From Symbiodinium natans (lineage: Eukaryota; Sar; Dinophyceae; Suessiales; Symbiodiniaceae), in the NCBI GenBank assembly GCA_905221605.1, contig CAJNDS010001202.1, positions 156,854 to 220,853 on the forward strand: a stretch of 64,000 bases of DNA, given 5' to 3'. Both the position numbers and the translations under genes were made by a program. The first letter of the stretch is position 1. Each line of letters starts with the position of its first letter. Below, piece after piece: positions 20,303 through 30,593 of this stretch. The notes beneath the pieces are model-generated. The model saw only the letters and a program-made list of their open reading frames with translations. It did not search any database and was not told the DNA's origin.

Positions 20303-20653
20303 ATGCCGTGCCTTGGCAATGCCGAGTTCAATTCGCGCTTCCAGTGTTCCATGATGGTTCATTCATGGTTCATTGAGTTTGGCTTTCGCTCGGCGCGGTC
20401 GATGAGGTACCCTTTCTTGATTTGGGGAGCCGCCCTCTTTGTGGTTCCGGCGATGGGATTGGCCATGGGCATGGTCTGGGCAGCCTCCATGATAGGCCAC
20501 GACAGGGCTGTCATGCATCTGTTCATGCCATCGGCAGAAGCTGTTTCTTCTGCACGGGATGTCTCCCAAGCTTGTCGCTCCATTGCTTTTACCCTTGACC
20601 GAGGTCTGCTTTTTGCAGTGACCTACGCAGTGCTTCAAATAGCCAAGGTGTGA
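20303..20653 (+). CDS. Possible membrane-protein ORF
   Basis: A 116-codon ORF from ATG with hydrophobic segments (PFLIWGAALFVVPAMGLAMG, then a second at LLFAVTYAVLQIA) and a polar middle. It sits inside coiled-coil locus 2 on the same strand. The antisense frame (232 codons, His/Cys-rich) is its shadow. It could be a nested gene, an exon or chance. Confidence 0.3.
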   Translation: MPCLGNAEFNSRFQCSMMVHSWFIEFGFRSARSMRYPFLIWGAALFVVPAMGLAMGMVWAASMIGHDRAVMHLFMPSAEAVSSARDVSQACRSIAFTLDRGLLFAVTYAVLQIAKV

Positions 20654-20815
20654 TGGGCGACGGGGGCAATTGTGGTAAGCTTCAGTGTGTTTCGCATCTG
20701 CACAATGTCGCACATTTGCCAGATGGTGGCGCAAACGATCCCAGTTGTGCGCGACTTCATACCTGACGAAGTTCCAGCTGAGGCCCACTTGTCTCTTACT
20801 GTCAGAATTTGTCAG

Positions 20816-20925
20816 GATGTTTGAAACACAACACGGTGCGCAAGGAGCTCTCGGCACGGCGTCTAGAAGCTGAAGCAACTGCGGAGAGGCAGGCGGATTT
20901 TGAAAGCAGGGTCGCCAGGGAAGGG
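20816..20925 (+). CDS. Exon (locus 2)
   Basis: The acceptor is ATTTGTCAG. It reads TVRKELSARRLEAEATAERQ, then ADFESRVAREG, followed by GTAATT. Very strong coiled-coil composition. Confidence 0.6.
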
Positions 20926-21098
20926 GTAATTGTGCCATGTCAAGCAGCATCTGCGCCGATTTAGTCGACATGTGCTTTGTTGAGCGGTTTTTCGATGCTG
21001 CTGACTGCTGACTGCTTCGACTTGCGCAGTGGAAAAAAAGACGTCCAATCAAGCACCACAAGCCAAAACGGTTGCCATTCTGGGGGACAAACCTGCAG

Positions 21099-21162
21099 GG
21101 TGGCCGCGGAGATTGAAGCAGAGATCCAGGCGCTTCAGCTGGCTCATTTTGCTCGAATTTAA
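21099..21162 (+). CDS. Exon (locus 2)
   Basis: After AACCTGCAG the frame reads VAAEIEAEIQALQLAHFARI and then TAA. The part up to LQ is clear coiled coil; the rest may be intron. Confidence 0.5.
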
Positions 21163-21963
21163 AAGCACAGAGGGGCGAGAAACGAGGCAGCAGTTTGTCT
21201 CGTCAACCAAATATTCATTGGAGTTGTGAAATGGATTTCGGAGACATTCTGAGACTGCTCGGCTGAAACTGATGAAGCCCTTTGTTCAGATCAGCAGTCC
21301 CGGCTCTAAGGGATGACGGTGCAATGACAGGGACTTCGCCGGCTTCAGGAGACATGTCACCGCTTTTGACATGTAAAAAATTCGAAGCGCACCCTTATCA
21401 AAGTACCTCATGCGCTCCCACTTCCAAGTGGGCCGCTGCATAAAGTTCCGATCAAACGGGACGAAAACTTGGGAACGCATCGTGGCAGAATCTTCGCAGC
21501 CATTCGACCGTTTGCAACAGGCTAAGGATGCCTGCTAAGCAGTCAGGCTCGATACCTCCACCCCTGTAAATGCGTTCGTCAGCAAGCGTGGTAGATGCCT
21601 GGATTGGAGATTCTTGGTGAGACGCTGTGTAAACTCTAGCCGCTTGTTTTGCACCCAATGAGACCCAAGTGCCTGACAGTTTAGTTCAGCAGTCTGTGCA
21701 GAGGGAACAAACGTCAGTTGGGCGTCCTGCTCAACAAACAGATGTCTGAGATTCTTTGGATGTTTTTGGCCTTGTCGGCCTCGACCTGTGCATGACATGC
21801 ATGGAGCAGAACTTTATCATGCATGGAGGCTGTGGCGGAAGAGACGCAGGCGACCAGTGCATCCGGCTGGGATCATGCGGCTTATGAGTCCTTTTCAGCG
21901 TAAGATCGGCCAGAGTGTTCGGGAATGTTCATTTGATATTACCCCCGATATGGTTCTTGGGGT

Positions 21964-22160
21964 TTGATATCAGCAAAGAAGGAACTCGCTGCTTTCCTGG
22001 ATCTTTGGCCGGGAAGGATAGTGCAACTGGGAGGGGGTTCTAAATGTCAGGTCAACATCAATAAAGCCCTGCTGGAGGTCTTGCTACCCACATCCGCTAT
22101 GGAGGCCTCTGCGCTGCTGGACGAGGCGGAGAATATAATCAACCAAAGGGAGGCTGCAAA
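21964..22160 (+). CDS. Exon(s) (locus 2)
   Basis: One frame holds AKKELAAFLDLWPGR and, further on, AMEASALLDEAENIINQREA. The stretch between is weaker and may be intron. A poly-A run at about 22,157 ends the good part. Confidence 0.45.
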
Positions 22161-22427
22161 AAAAACTGTTTGTGGTGTTTTTCTTGTTGAAGCAAGTCCA
22201 GTGTTGTCAAGTGTTGCCTGTCATTCGGAAGCCCAGGCCGATAGATTAGCGTCCCTGATGGTTTTTGGAATGCACCGTTGTGGTGGTACTCGTAGTTGGG
22301 GCTCAAGGTTGTTAAACTTTCACCTGGCCCGTGCAGCATCGTTTCATACCTCGGGGATGTGTTGCAAGCTCATCTAGCATGTTCCACCGAAACTGAAAAA
22401 CACCACTTTTTGTGGAACTTGCAACAG

Positions 22428-22493
22428 GCAAAGGCGACCCTGCAGACTGCCCGAGAGCAACTCGAAGCTGCCGAGGCCATTGGGCAAATTCAG
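22428..22493 (+). CDS. Exon, 22 codons, GC donor (locus 2)
   Basis: It reads AKATLQTAREQLEAAEAIGQ, then IQ, and is followed by GCAAGT. Phase 0 at both ends. The acceptor is GCAACAG. Confidence 0.6.
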
Positions 22494-22826
22494 GCAAGTT
22501 GAGTGGCTCCCGTTGTGGCTTTGTGGCCTTTGTGGCCTTTGTGGCTCATATCGAAGTGACTGGAAGGGAGAGGGCTTGACACGGGCCGGGACCACTTGGA
22601 ACAGCACAATCCTATACGCAGGGATCCTCAAAGTTCTTGACGCAGGCCCAAGCAAAGGAGCAAAGCGGCGGATGGATGGCAGTCTGTCGCCTGATAGCAC
22701 CGAGTTTCAGAATCAGAAGGCGCTTCACGGCATGGCATGGTACCACTGTTGCGAAGCACGCAGACGATGCCAGAATGTGCCTTGGCTGTGGCACTGCCAA
22801 GCTCACTAAGGCGATGCCCGAGAAAG

Positions 22827-22923
22827 GGTTAGCAGAGCTGAAGCGGAATTGTCAAGGGCAGAGGCTGTTGCGAGGCCATTGCTCTTGACTTCTGGCACTC
22901 AGAACTCTGAGGACAGCTTCTGA
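22827..22923 (+). CDS. Exon (locus 2)
   Basis: It reads VSRAEAELSRAEAVARPLLL and continues to a TGA. The SRAEAELSRAEAVA part is an obvious heptad duplication. A GC donor after GCGAG is possible. Confidence 0.5.
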
Positions 22924-23539
22924 AGCTTTTCTCTCGGGATGTTCAGATGATGTTCGCATCGCCTGTTTTTGCCCGGCAGGATCCCGATGCAGAAGTAAAG
23001 CAAGCACGGAACGTTGGGGAGGCTGTGCCGGGATCGCATTGGCTGTTGTGCCCTTGAGAAGTGTTGGAGATTGTGGCTGGCTTAGCTTCTTTCCTGGATT
23101 CTCTTCGCTGAAGGTTTATTCGGAGAGAGGCGGTGGCCCTCATCCGCTGGCGATGCGGATGTCCTCTCGAAGTTTTTCCAGCCCGGAGCTCACCAGCACC
23201 TGCTCTGATAGCGCCACAAGATGCTACGAGCACGTAGAGTCACCCTAGTCGCCCTGGTGATCGCAAAACCAAGTGTTGAGCCCAGTCTCTGCCAGCCTTG
23301 AGAAAGCTGATTAGGAAGTGTTGCCGACGAGTTAGTGAGCAGAGCATCCAGTGTGGGCCCCCGACGCTGAGCGCTCAGGTGTTTCCACCCCGCTGCCGAT
23401 CCAGAACCCCGCTGGCCTAAGAGTTCGTAGGAGTGCATGGCGACGCTGTGTTGCGCGAGAGTCCGTGTTTGCAACAAAGAGAAAATGAAAGAAGAAGGTT
23501 GACCAGGATTGACCATTTGCAGCCATTCTGAAGCTTCAG

Positions 23540-23707
23540 ATGGCGCAGGAGCCCTGCGAACCCCGTGCGGGAAGCAATGCCGCGCGCGGCCGTCGCACTG
23601 CGCAAGGCGCTACGCCGCTGAGTCCGTGGCCCGCGCTCCAAGAGCCCTTGGTGCCGCTCGTGGCTGACTTTGTACAATTTTGCACACGCTTGTTCTGTCT
23701 TGTGTAG
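23540..23707 (+). CDS. Possible first exon, Pro/Ala-rich
   Basis: The ATG at 23,540 begins MAQEPCEPRAGSNAARGRRT and continues through TPLSPWPALQEPLVPLVADF to a TAG. GC-rich and protein-like. It may be an N-terminal exon of the exon chain that follows. The antisense ORF here (186 codons) is a shadow. Confidence 0.35.
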   Translation: MAQEPCEPRAGSNAARGRRTAQGATPLSPWPALQEPLVPLVADFVQFCTRLFCLV

Positions 23708-23984
23708 AATAAGGCGGCGTGTCCTCTCGGCTCTGTATAGAGTTTTGGCATGGAGATGCGAGCAGACTGCACATCTCCAAAGAAGCCAGCTAGCCGCTGT
23801 TTTCGGCCACTTGCCCTGGCGCCCGTCTTCGAACGAGAGTCCTTTCCGCATGAGGCCTTGCGCTCCCATCCAGAATCCAAAAGACGCCGCCCCGTGCATT
23901 GTGGTCGCGGGGGGCGGCAGCAGTCGAAGTTCCGCGTCGGAGCTCACGAGTATAGTAGGTAAGTAATGAGAAGACACCGCTCAG

Positions 23985-24048
23985 CTCATGGCAGTACGTC
24001 GACCACCGGCAGCAGCGGGTGGAGGACATGGAGCACGATCTGGAGCGG
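23985..24048 (+). CDS. Exon 1 of an in-phase chain (locus 2)
   Basis: It reads WQYVDHRQQRVEDMEHDLER up to a GTGACT donor. It ends in phase 0, as required by the next exon. Confidence 0.6.
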
Positions 24049-24139
24049 GTGACTTGTACTGCATGTAACCACCTTGAGGATTGGATAAGTGGGCGACGAA
24101 TGAAGGGAAATGTGTACATGTGCAAATTTGTCGTGGCAG

Positions 24140-24307
24140 TCACTGACAGCTCGAGGGCAGCTCCACCCATTCAAAAACAACGAAGGCGCAAATAAACTTC
24201 CGGCATTCTCCAGCAAACTCCGCCCTTGGAAGGTACGAAGCCGTCTTGTCGACATTGAGAACAGCCTCGGCTTTCTGAAGCAGGCTGCTCGCTGCTTCAG
24301 AGCTCAG
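24140..24307 (+). CDS. Exon 2 of an in-phase chain, GC donor
   Basis: 56 codons, phase 0 at both ends. It starts SLTARGQL and ends VDIENSLGFLKQAARCFRAQ before GCAAAC. The acceptor is TCGTGGCAG. The middle (HPFKNNEGANK) is less coiled-coil-like. Confidence 0.55.
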
Positions 24308-24375
24308 GCAAACATTTTGGTCACTCCCCAAAATCGCAAAACTTTGGACTCCCATCACAGCGCAATCGTCCACAG

Positions 24376-24432
24376 GAATGCTACCACGAAGAGAGGGAGG
24401 GCCACCGCCTGCAGCGGGAGCTCGAGGAAGAG
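24376..24432 (+). CDS. Exon 3 of an in-phase chain
   Basis: 19 codons reading ECYHEEREGHRLQRELEEE between GTCCACAG and a GTGCTG donor. Phase 0. Introns on the two sides are 68 and 73 nt. Confidence 0.65.
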
Positions 24433-24505
24433 GTGCTGTTCAAGTTCAAACTTGCAGAGCCTAGGAGAGTGCGCGAGATAGTGCTGGCTGAAGCTTTAAG
24501 CTCAG

Positions 24506-24636
24506 GTGCGGCTGATGGACTCACAATTGGAGAGGTTTCGACGCGATGACACCACCCTGGCAAAGCACTGGGAGGCCAAGATCCGCCGCGACATGCTGCG
24601 AAGTACCCTCGAGAAAGACGGCCAAGCGCCCGCGCA
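24506..24636 (+). CDS. Exon 4 of an in-phase chain
   Basis: It begins VRLMDSQLERFRRDDTTLAK and continues through HWEAKIRRDMLRSTLEKDG. The acceptor is AAGCTCAG. The 3' end is unclear; a GC donor near 24,620 or later is likely because the downstream T-rich run looks like intron. Confidence 0.65.
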
Positions 24637-24929
24637 ATGCAGTAATTCACTGTTTTTTTTCTTCTGTGCGAGGCTCAGAGGTTCCGCGCGGACCAGGCCT
24701 GGGACAGCTCTCACAGCTTTGCTCCATCATCTGGGCGCTAGGAAGGCCTGTTGTGATTTCTCTTCTGGTAGCTCAAGCAAGAGTCAGTGAGTGCACGACG
24801 CGAGAGAAGCGATGGCTTTCCTCAGTCTTGGGCACACAAAGGTGCTGTGAAAGTTCAAGCTACCCCCAACGTCTTGGGGTGTATTCAATAACTGCTGAAT
24901 CACCCCTGACAAAGATTGGAGGTCCTGCT

Positions 24930-25142
24930 TTACTACAGCAGTTGAGGATCATGAAGTCTAAGTGGCAAGCCCTAGAACCTCAGGGCGTTGTCGGAGATCC
25001 TGTGAAAACTCACAGTTTTTTTTTAAATTTCGAGACATTTGAGAACAACATGAGCAACACGAACAGAATGTCGGGCGGGCTATCAGACTCCTCGGCACCT
25101 CCTTTGCCAGGGCCTCCCAGGCTTGCCCGCGATGGCGCCTGA
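24930..25142 (+). CDS. Possible C-terminal exon, Asn/Ser/Pro-rich
   Basis: This end of a 198-codon ORF reads IMKSKWQALEPQGVVGDPVK and finishes LSDSSAPPLPGPPRLARDGA with TGA. The upstream part of the ORF (24,546-24,900) is a shadow of exon 4 and intron. Confidence 0.3.
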   Translation, partial: LLQQLRIMKSKWQALEPQGVVGDPVKTHSFFLNFETFENNMSNTNRMSGGLSDSSAPPLPGPPRLARDGA

Positions 25143-25374
25143 AATATTCTTTTTTGAAGGGGAAAAGCTGAAAAGGGGCGAAGAAAAATCTTTGAGGTCC
25201 AGACGCCGGTCATCGCGGGTTGGTGTCTTCTGGCTTGTTAACTTGTGGTAGCTGCCAGTGTGAGGGACTCAATGGCAGTTTCTTGTTGTCTGCTGTTTTT
25301 TTTTGACTTGGCATTGTTCCCCAAAGATACGGAAGCGAAAGATGTCAGAATGTCCTGACACGTTTCTTTGTCAG

Positions 25375-25402
25375 GAGCGCCGGGATGTCCAGCAAAGCCT
25401 CG
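25375..25402 (+). CDS. Coiled-coil mini-exon
   Basis: It reads ERRDVQQSL between CTTTGTCAG and a GTGAGC donor. It suggests that locus 2, or another coiled-coil gene, continues past 25.1 kb. An antisense ORF of 125 codons overlaps. Confidence 0.35.
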
Positions 25403-25409
25403 GTGAGCC

Positions 25410-26850
25410 AGTGGGCAACCCCAGAGGCTGAGAACTGCGTGGAGATGACTGCAAATGACTGCAAATTACATGTCGACACGGCTTTCAGGCGTGCTTCCAT
25501 GCGGTGTGTCGCAGCATAAGGTGCCTGGAGCTTCCTCTCCTTTGCCCGGTGGAGGGCTTGGCCGCGCTGCAGTGAGCAATTCAGTTCAGAGCCTTTGTAA
25601 TTGAGAAAGCTCAGGGAGGCCCCTCTCCGAGCCTGTGACGGCCCGGTAGCGCCTCTCTGCAAGGCAATTGGCATGCTGCAGTGACCACTGGCCTCGGTTG
25701 TGTTGCGTGTTGATTTTTCCATTTTGGTTTATGAAATTTGTTGCCTCATGACTTTAATGTCTTCGGGGCTACTGTAAGGCTTGAGATGTATGTTAGCTGG
25801 AGCGCGGACATGCGTGGACCTGATCATCTGAGCTTTCACACGTCGTGCAATGATTTCACAGACAGTTTTTGTGCTTTCCTTGCCGCCATTTGCCGCCTTT
25901 ATGTCTTATGTTCTACTCTTCTCGTTTCGGGGTTGGGGCTCCCTCCCGTGCCCCTTCCCCCATCCTCTAACCTCCATATCCAAAAGCAAACATAGCTCGA
26001 TTGGACTCGTGTAGGCCATCGTAGCCAGGGCTTTGACAAGACTGTGTGTGTGTGTGTGTGCCTGTACGCCGAAAGTCAGGACCACCCAAGGAGGTTGACC
26101 AAAACCAGTTGGTTCATGTCAGGCAACATGCCTGACATCTACCATCTGGAGGGAGAGTTTGTGCAAAGCAAAGCTCATCCCGAATGAGTGGAACCGACAA
26201 AGCGGCCATGCGTTGGAGGTCAGGGCCGGTCCCACAACCCCTGGAAAGCGTTCAGTTCAACCGTTCAACCTTAGAACCTTTTGGGGGTGTGCCGCCACGT
26301 GTGCGCAGGCTTCTGGCAACGCCCGGACAATGCGCCATGAAGATCGCATTTTCACCGAAGCGCAGCTTTGCTTCGGAGTTGGTTCATGTCCTAGGATATG
26401 GGTATGATCTTCAGAGTAACTCTTAGTCCGACATTGATGGCGAGTCGTGGCGACAGCGTGCGCTGTAGCCGTCCAAGACAGCACGGCATTTGTTGATGTA
26501 CTGCAAAAGTGGCCCTAGTGATAGTGCTAGTGCTACAACCAAACAGGTTGTCCCATGAGGAGTGCACTGGAATACCATACCATAATGTATAACAAAAAGC
26601 TGTCATGCTTCACAAATACGCTTCACCTCGAAGTGCATTCCTCTAGTTTCGCTCCCTCGGACAATCTGTTGTACCACAGGCTTTGGGTACCGATCTCCAT
26701 GCTGTCCCCATCTATCCGCCACAGGGCTTCGGAAGTGCATGCAATGCAAGTTCTTGTTCAAAGAGGGCAGCAGACATCGTCTGTACCCAACGGTCTGTCC
26801 GGCTCAATGATATCAACGACGCTTTAGGAATGCAAAAGCAGCCCCGAGAC
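25410..26850. other. No gene seen
   Basis: Only short random frames. A perfect (TG)9 run lies at 26,043-26,060. Confidence 0.5.
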
Positions 26851-26853
26851 CAG

Positions 26854-26975
26854 TGGCCATGCATGAGAAGACTAGGAATCTGTTGGAGGACATCGTGCTT
26901 TGGGCATTCAGCGAAGAGAGACCCGATGTTTTTGAACTTCCATGTCGAAGCCGTTGGCTCTCAGAGGCTTCACAA
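26854..26975 (+). CDS. Exon of unknown protein
   Basis: It starts AMHEKTRNLLEDIVLWAFSE and ends SRWLSEASQ, followed by GTAAGA, a strong donor. The acceptor is GAGACCAG. Acidic and helical. No family is recognised. Confidence 0.55.
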
Positions 26976-27255
26976 GTAAGATCAAGATTTAGTGGAGGTT
27001 GGGGCATACGGTCTCTTGAACACGGAGTTGTCCAACCTGCCACTGGCCTTACACACGGCTTGTCTTTTGCATACCTGTGAGTGCTGATGCTCCACAGGCA
27101 CCTGCGCCGTCCACAAGCTTGGACACCTGAACAAGCAGAATAATGTTCGATCGGGCGGCTTAAGCATGTAGTGCCCAACATATTGCGCACCAGGTAGGTC
27201 TTGGAAGGCTATCAGTAGACACATTCTCATTGGGCGAAATGAGGCTTGCAACAAT

Positions 27256-27612
27256 TTGGGGCGGAGCATCGTTAAACTCCTGTCCCGCCAAGACAGCATG
27301 AAATATGGGGATTCATATTTTGTAGAGGCCCGTGCCGCCTTTGATACAACCTGTGAAATCACACATCTGCCGCAGCAGGCCTGCCGAGTCTGCTGGAGTG
27401 CCACTGAGAAAGGGGGGGAGGCTCGCACGGCTACTGCAAGCTTGCCAAGCTTGCCAAGGTTGCCGAGGTTGCCAAGGTTGCCCAGGTTGCCAGGTGCAGT
27501 CGCTCTCCGCGAACACAAGGCAGCCACTGCGACGCGCCATGCAGCACAGCATGTGCAAGGGTCCCAATGCCTGAGGCACCCCGGACCAAATGTTCCAACA
27601 ACTTTGGTTTGA
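27256..27612 (+). CDS. Probable terminal exon with LPR repeat
   Basis: 118 codons. The start (SIVKLLSRQDSMKYGDSYFV, then EARAAFDTTCEITHLPQQAC) is well composed. The middle encodes a run of Leu-Pro-Arg triplets from a 9-bp DNA repeat (27,441-27,494). The end reads GSQCLRHPGPNVPTTLV and TGA. The true 5' edge is not fixed. The antisense Asn-Leu-Gly ORF is the shadow of the repeat. Confidence 0.5.
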   Translation: MGRSIVKLLSRQDSMKYGDSYFVEARAAFDTTCEITHLPQQACRVCWSATEKGGEARTATASLPSLPRLPRLPRLPRLPGAVALREHKAATATRHAAQHVQGSQCLRHPGPNVPTTLV

Positions 27613-27848
27613 GATGCCAGCTAAAGGGACTCATGCCAGGCTGTCAAGGCACCAAGGGTCGGCCCATGTGCAGTCTGAAAGGCCGGGAGCATTCTGGAGC
27701 AAATGATTTAGGATTTGAGCAGAAGCAGCCAACGTGCAGAACCACGCAGAAGCTGAGAAGCCCATCCGTTCCCACGGTTTCCGTTTTGATCAGTCAGCAG
27801 TTTTCCGTGTGCTCTCATGACTCGCGTGCTCGTGGGTGCACCTGGTGA
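27567..27848 (+). CDS. ORF, Cys/Lys-rich, overlapping the previous end
   Basis: An ATG-started 93-codon ORF beginning MPEAPRTKCSNNFGLRCQLK. Another frame at 27,745-27,810 reads AEAEKPIRSHGFRFDQSA, so which frame is coding is not settled. Confidence 0.25.
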   Translation: MPEAPRTKCSNNFGLRCQLKGLMPGCQGTKGRPMCSLKGREHSGANDLGFEQKQPTCRTTQKLRSPSVPTVSVLISQQFSVCSHDSRARGCTW

Positions 27849-28202
27849 GTCAGAGCCATTCAGGTCACCTAGGCCCCTCGTGATCCGATACACAGCAAGC
27901 GCTCTTGTTGCAAGACTTGTTGCAAGATGTTGGAGGGAGGCGCCTCGCCCCTGCACCAGCCACTTAGTCTCGGAATCTCGCAACGGCTGTACCACCAGGC
28001 GTGCTTAGCGAGAAGATTCCAGCAAAGATTCGAGCAGCCGCCCACATGCTTTGACCATGTGCTGGCGATCTGCACACCAAGCTGCTTACAGTTTCAGGAA
28101 AACTGCCTGGACGGGAGTTGCACGCAGTGTACGCAATATTGCAGCTTGCGCTGTATCAGTGAATGGGGTCTGCATGTGTTTTCCCAACTTCCTTGCCGTC
28201 AG

Positions 28203-28342
28203 CCAGTCCTTGTCAAATCAAAGTCAAGCAGACTTGGGAGGCCTTTTTTCAGCAAATTTCTGCAATTGTACGAACCATTGTACAGGAGGTCAATGATCAC
28301 TTGCCAGGGCTGTCTGCTGGCTTGCAACCGGGTGCCCTCCAA
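28203..28342 (+). CDS. Exon of unknown protein
   Basis: Acceptor CTTGCCGTCAG and donor GTAAGG. It reads KVKQTWEAFFQQISAIVRTI, then VQEVNDHLPGLSAGLQPGAL. Amphipathic helix followed by a Gly/Pro-containing end. Confidence 0.55.
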
Positions 28343-29554
28343 GTAAGGTGCGCGACAACACAGTTCAATCGTGTTCCCATCAATGGCTATCCTGGTATCA
28401 CGTGTCTTCTGAGCTGAGATTTGCAGCACATCGTGTGTGTCAGGTCCAGCTCACACGATCCATCGCAGCCTTCAGCTCCCGCTTTCAAGGGTCCGGCTGC
28501 ACCAGCGTTTGAGGCAGACAGGCAACAATCTCAAGTCAAAACGCACGTTTGGCGTGTCTGAGAAGTAAGTTTAGGCTGTGAATAGTGCGGCTTCTTGGCA
28601 TTATTCGTTACGCTCGTTCTGTTCATGCCGAGCCCAAGCCTTTGCTGCAGTGACGACTCGTGATTTCTTAAGGCCTTAAGGCGATTCAAGGTGCATCCAA
28701 GCACAGGCTCTGTTTTCTTATTCAGGTTTTCCCAGGTCGCACCTCGCCGCAGCTCCAAAGTCCCCTGGCAAGATATGGCATGTTTCAAGCAGCGTCAGCA
28801 CGTCTTCCGCCTCCGCCCGATCTCTTTCAAAAATGCCTGTGCTGTGACCGCTAAGCTGAACAAGCTGAACATGTGATCCTTAAGTCGCACCAAAAGCAAG
28901 CTGCCAGAGAACCCAATGCAACCGCTTAGGCAGGCTCACCGTGCCGGGAAGGCCAGTACCAAAAAAGCCCAAGCAAGCACTGAACTGCGTTTTTCCTGTG
29001 TTCCAGTTTACCTCTTCAATCACAGCGCTGAGGACGTGACCGTTGCTCTTCGCTTCGAGCTTGAACAAACGCTGTAATTGACAGGACCTCGCCATGCCTG
29101 CGCCATGCCTGGTATGTTGCTGAGCACAGTTTAAGAGCCGGTCGCAGCTTGCAGCGCTGCGTGTATCAACGGATTCAACGGCCTTGTTGAGGACGACAGT
29201 TTCTCGTGCGGTTATAATGGTTAAATCAGTCAAGTGCCTGTCGTTGGTCCAGCGCCTGTCAAGCATGTTCTGTTGGCGAATGAAAGTATGGAAAAACTTC
29301 ACAGGGCTAACAAGTAAAGCCCAAAAAGCCCGAGGGGCAGAACGGACATGCCTGCCTGTAGCAACGCGGTCGCTTCACGACGGCTTTGCACCATGCCGAA
29401 GGAAGTTTCAACCACAAGGGGTAACTTGTAAGCAGTAAACCACTGTAGGGCACGGCTTCATCTCACATAACTCACTCTCATGAGTCAACTCTGGACGACT
29501 CTGGAGTGAGAGAACTTCTTGAAAAATCTTCAGAATGTGTTTGAAATGTGAGAA

Positions 29555-29872
29555 ATGAGCGTCGCCGACGTGCCCTGCGTGAACTGCAGAGTGCAGAGTG
29601 GTTTGGGGCACCAGTGCTCGTATGTGCTCCAGCCCATTTGGAGCCTGACAGGACTGATAAGGATTGACAGGCTGAAGTGGCCAGCTGCCACAAGGTGCTA
29701 CAGCTGCTACCAGCGCAATCAGCAGAACATGAGTGAAATTGCACTAGACGCCAGGCAACGCAACATCCAACAGACTCCGTTCCCATTTTCGAGGCTGCAC
29801 GTATTTGTCCAGGCTTCGTCAGGCTGCTTTGTCTTCGCTCTTGAGCTTCGTTTTTGGTTTTGTGGCGCCTAG
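29555..29872 (+). CDS. Cys-rich exon, two CxxC pairs
   Basis: 105 codons with VPCVNCRVQSGLGHQC and, later, TRCYSCYQRNQQNMSE, which could bind zinc as a pair of CxxC knuckles with an intervening His. The last 30 residues are hydrophobic and may be intron. No family is named. A second frame at 29,805-30,086 is also open. Confidence 0.35.
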   Translation: MSVADVPCVNCRVQSGLGHQCSYVLQPIWSLTGLIRIDRLKWPAATRCYSCYQRNQQNMSEIALDARQRNIQQTPFPFSRLHVFVQASSGCFVFALELRFWFCGA

Positions 29873-30450
29873 CCAGGCAAGCCTGCCCCCGATCATGGTG
29901 AACGTGTCCATATGTTCCCCACTGACCCATTGCAGCATGCACCGCTCGCGAGAGCACAACAATGGCTCACGAAGACCTTGTGAAGCTTTGCTAGCATGGT
30001 GCACCACGACGCACACGCTGGCATGCAAGGAGAAGGCTTTGTGTCCTAGACAGCCTCCTCCCCGCAATCCTGTCAAGATGGGGTGAGCTTGCGAACGAGG
30101 CCAGTTAGTTCCCTGGAGATGAACATTCCTTGATATTCCTTGCGCTAGGGATTGCCACTTGTGGTTGCGTTAGACTAAGTGCCGTGCTCCGCTGTGCCGC
30201 TCGGAACGTGAAGTAGAGCGCAGCCCTCGTCTGGCTCCCATATCCTGATTAGACCAGTCGACCGACCCGGAGAAATGTTGAACAGAAGTGTGTTGACACT
30301 GGCCAATTTAATGCTTGCAGCACCATGATGCTAGCTTGCCGATGGCATGAATGTACTGGACATAGTCCAGGCACCCAGTCAGAGTCTGCTAGCCGCTCGC
30401 GAGCTCAGCATGAATGAAATTGACCTTGGCAACTGCCATGGGCACTGCAG

Positions 30451-30593
30451 CTCACGTTGTGTGGAACTCGGCTGGCTCTAGCATCTAAGATGGTCGGAGC
30501 CGTGTTTGAAGCTCTTCTCAAAGCTACTTCGTCTCATATCTTCACCAGCAAGCAGAAGGCTTCGATGGCAGCCGATCTGTTCATTGCTTCCAG
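30451..30593 (+). CDS. Exon of unknown protein
   Basis: The acceptor is GGCACTGCAG and the donor GTGCAC. It begins LTLCGTRLALASKMVGAVFE and goes on through ALLKATSSHIFTSKQKASMA to FIAS. A well-formed helix-rich sequence. Confidence 0.55.

Larger units (their letters stand above)
15260..25402 (+). other. Locus: multi-exon coiled-coil protein gene (locus 2)
   Basis: At least twenty short + strand exons of Glu/Lys/Arg/Gln/Leu-rich sequence lie here, spaced by introns from under 100 nt to over 1 kb. The best-supported part is the phase-0 chain from 23,985 to about 24,636. The protein would be a long rod; many dinoflagellate flagellar, centrosomal and cytoskeletal proteins are of this kind, but nothing identifies this one. 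It may be more than one gene. Confidence 0.55.

Noticed and set aside
20363-21061. 232-codon ORF on the - strand
   Set aside because: His/Cys/Arg/Pro-rich shadow of + strand sequence that contains a better exon (20,816-20,925).
23417-23977. 186-codon ORF on the - strand
   Set aside because: It mirrors + strand Pro/Ala-rich coding sequence and has shadow-type composition.
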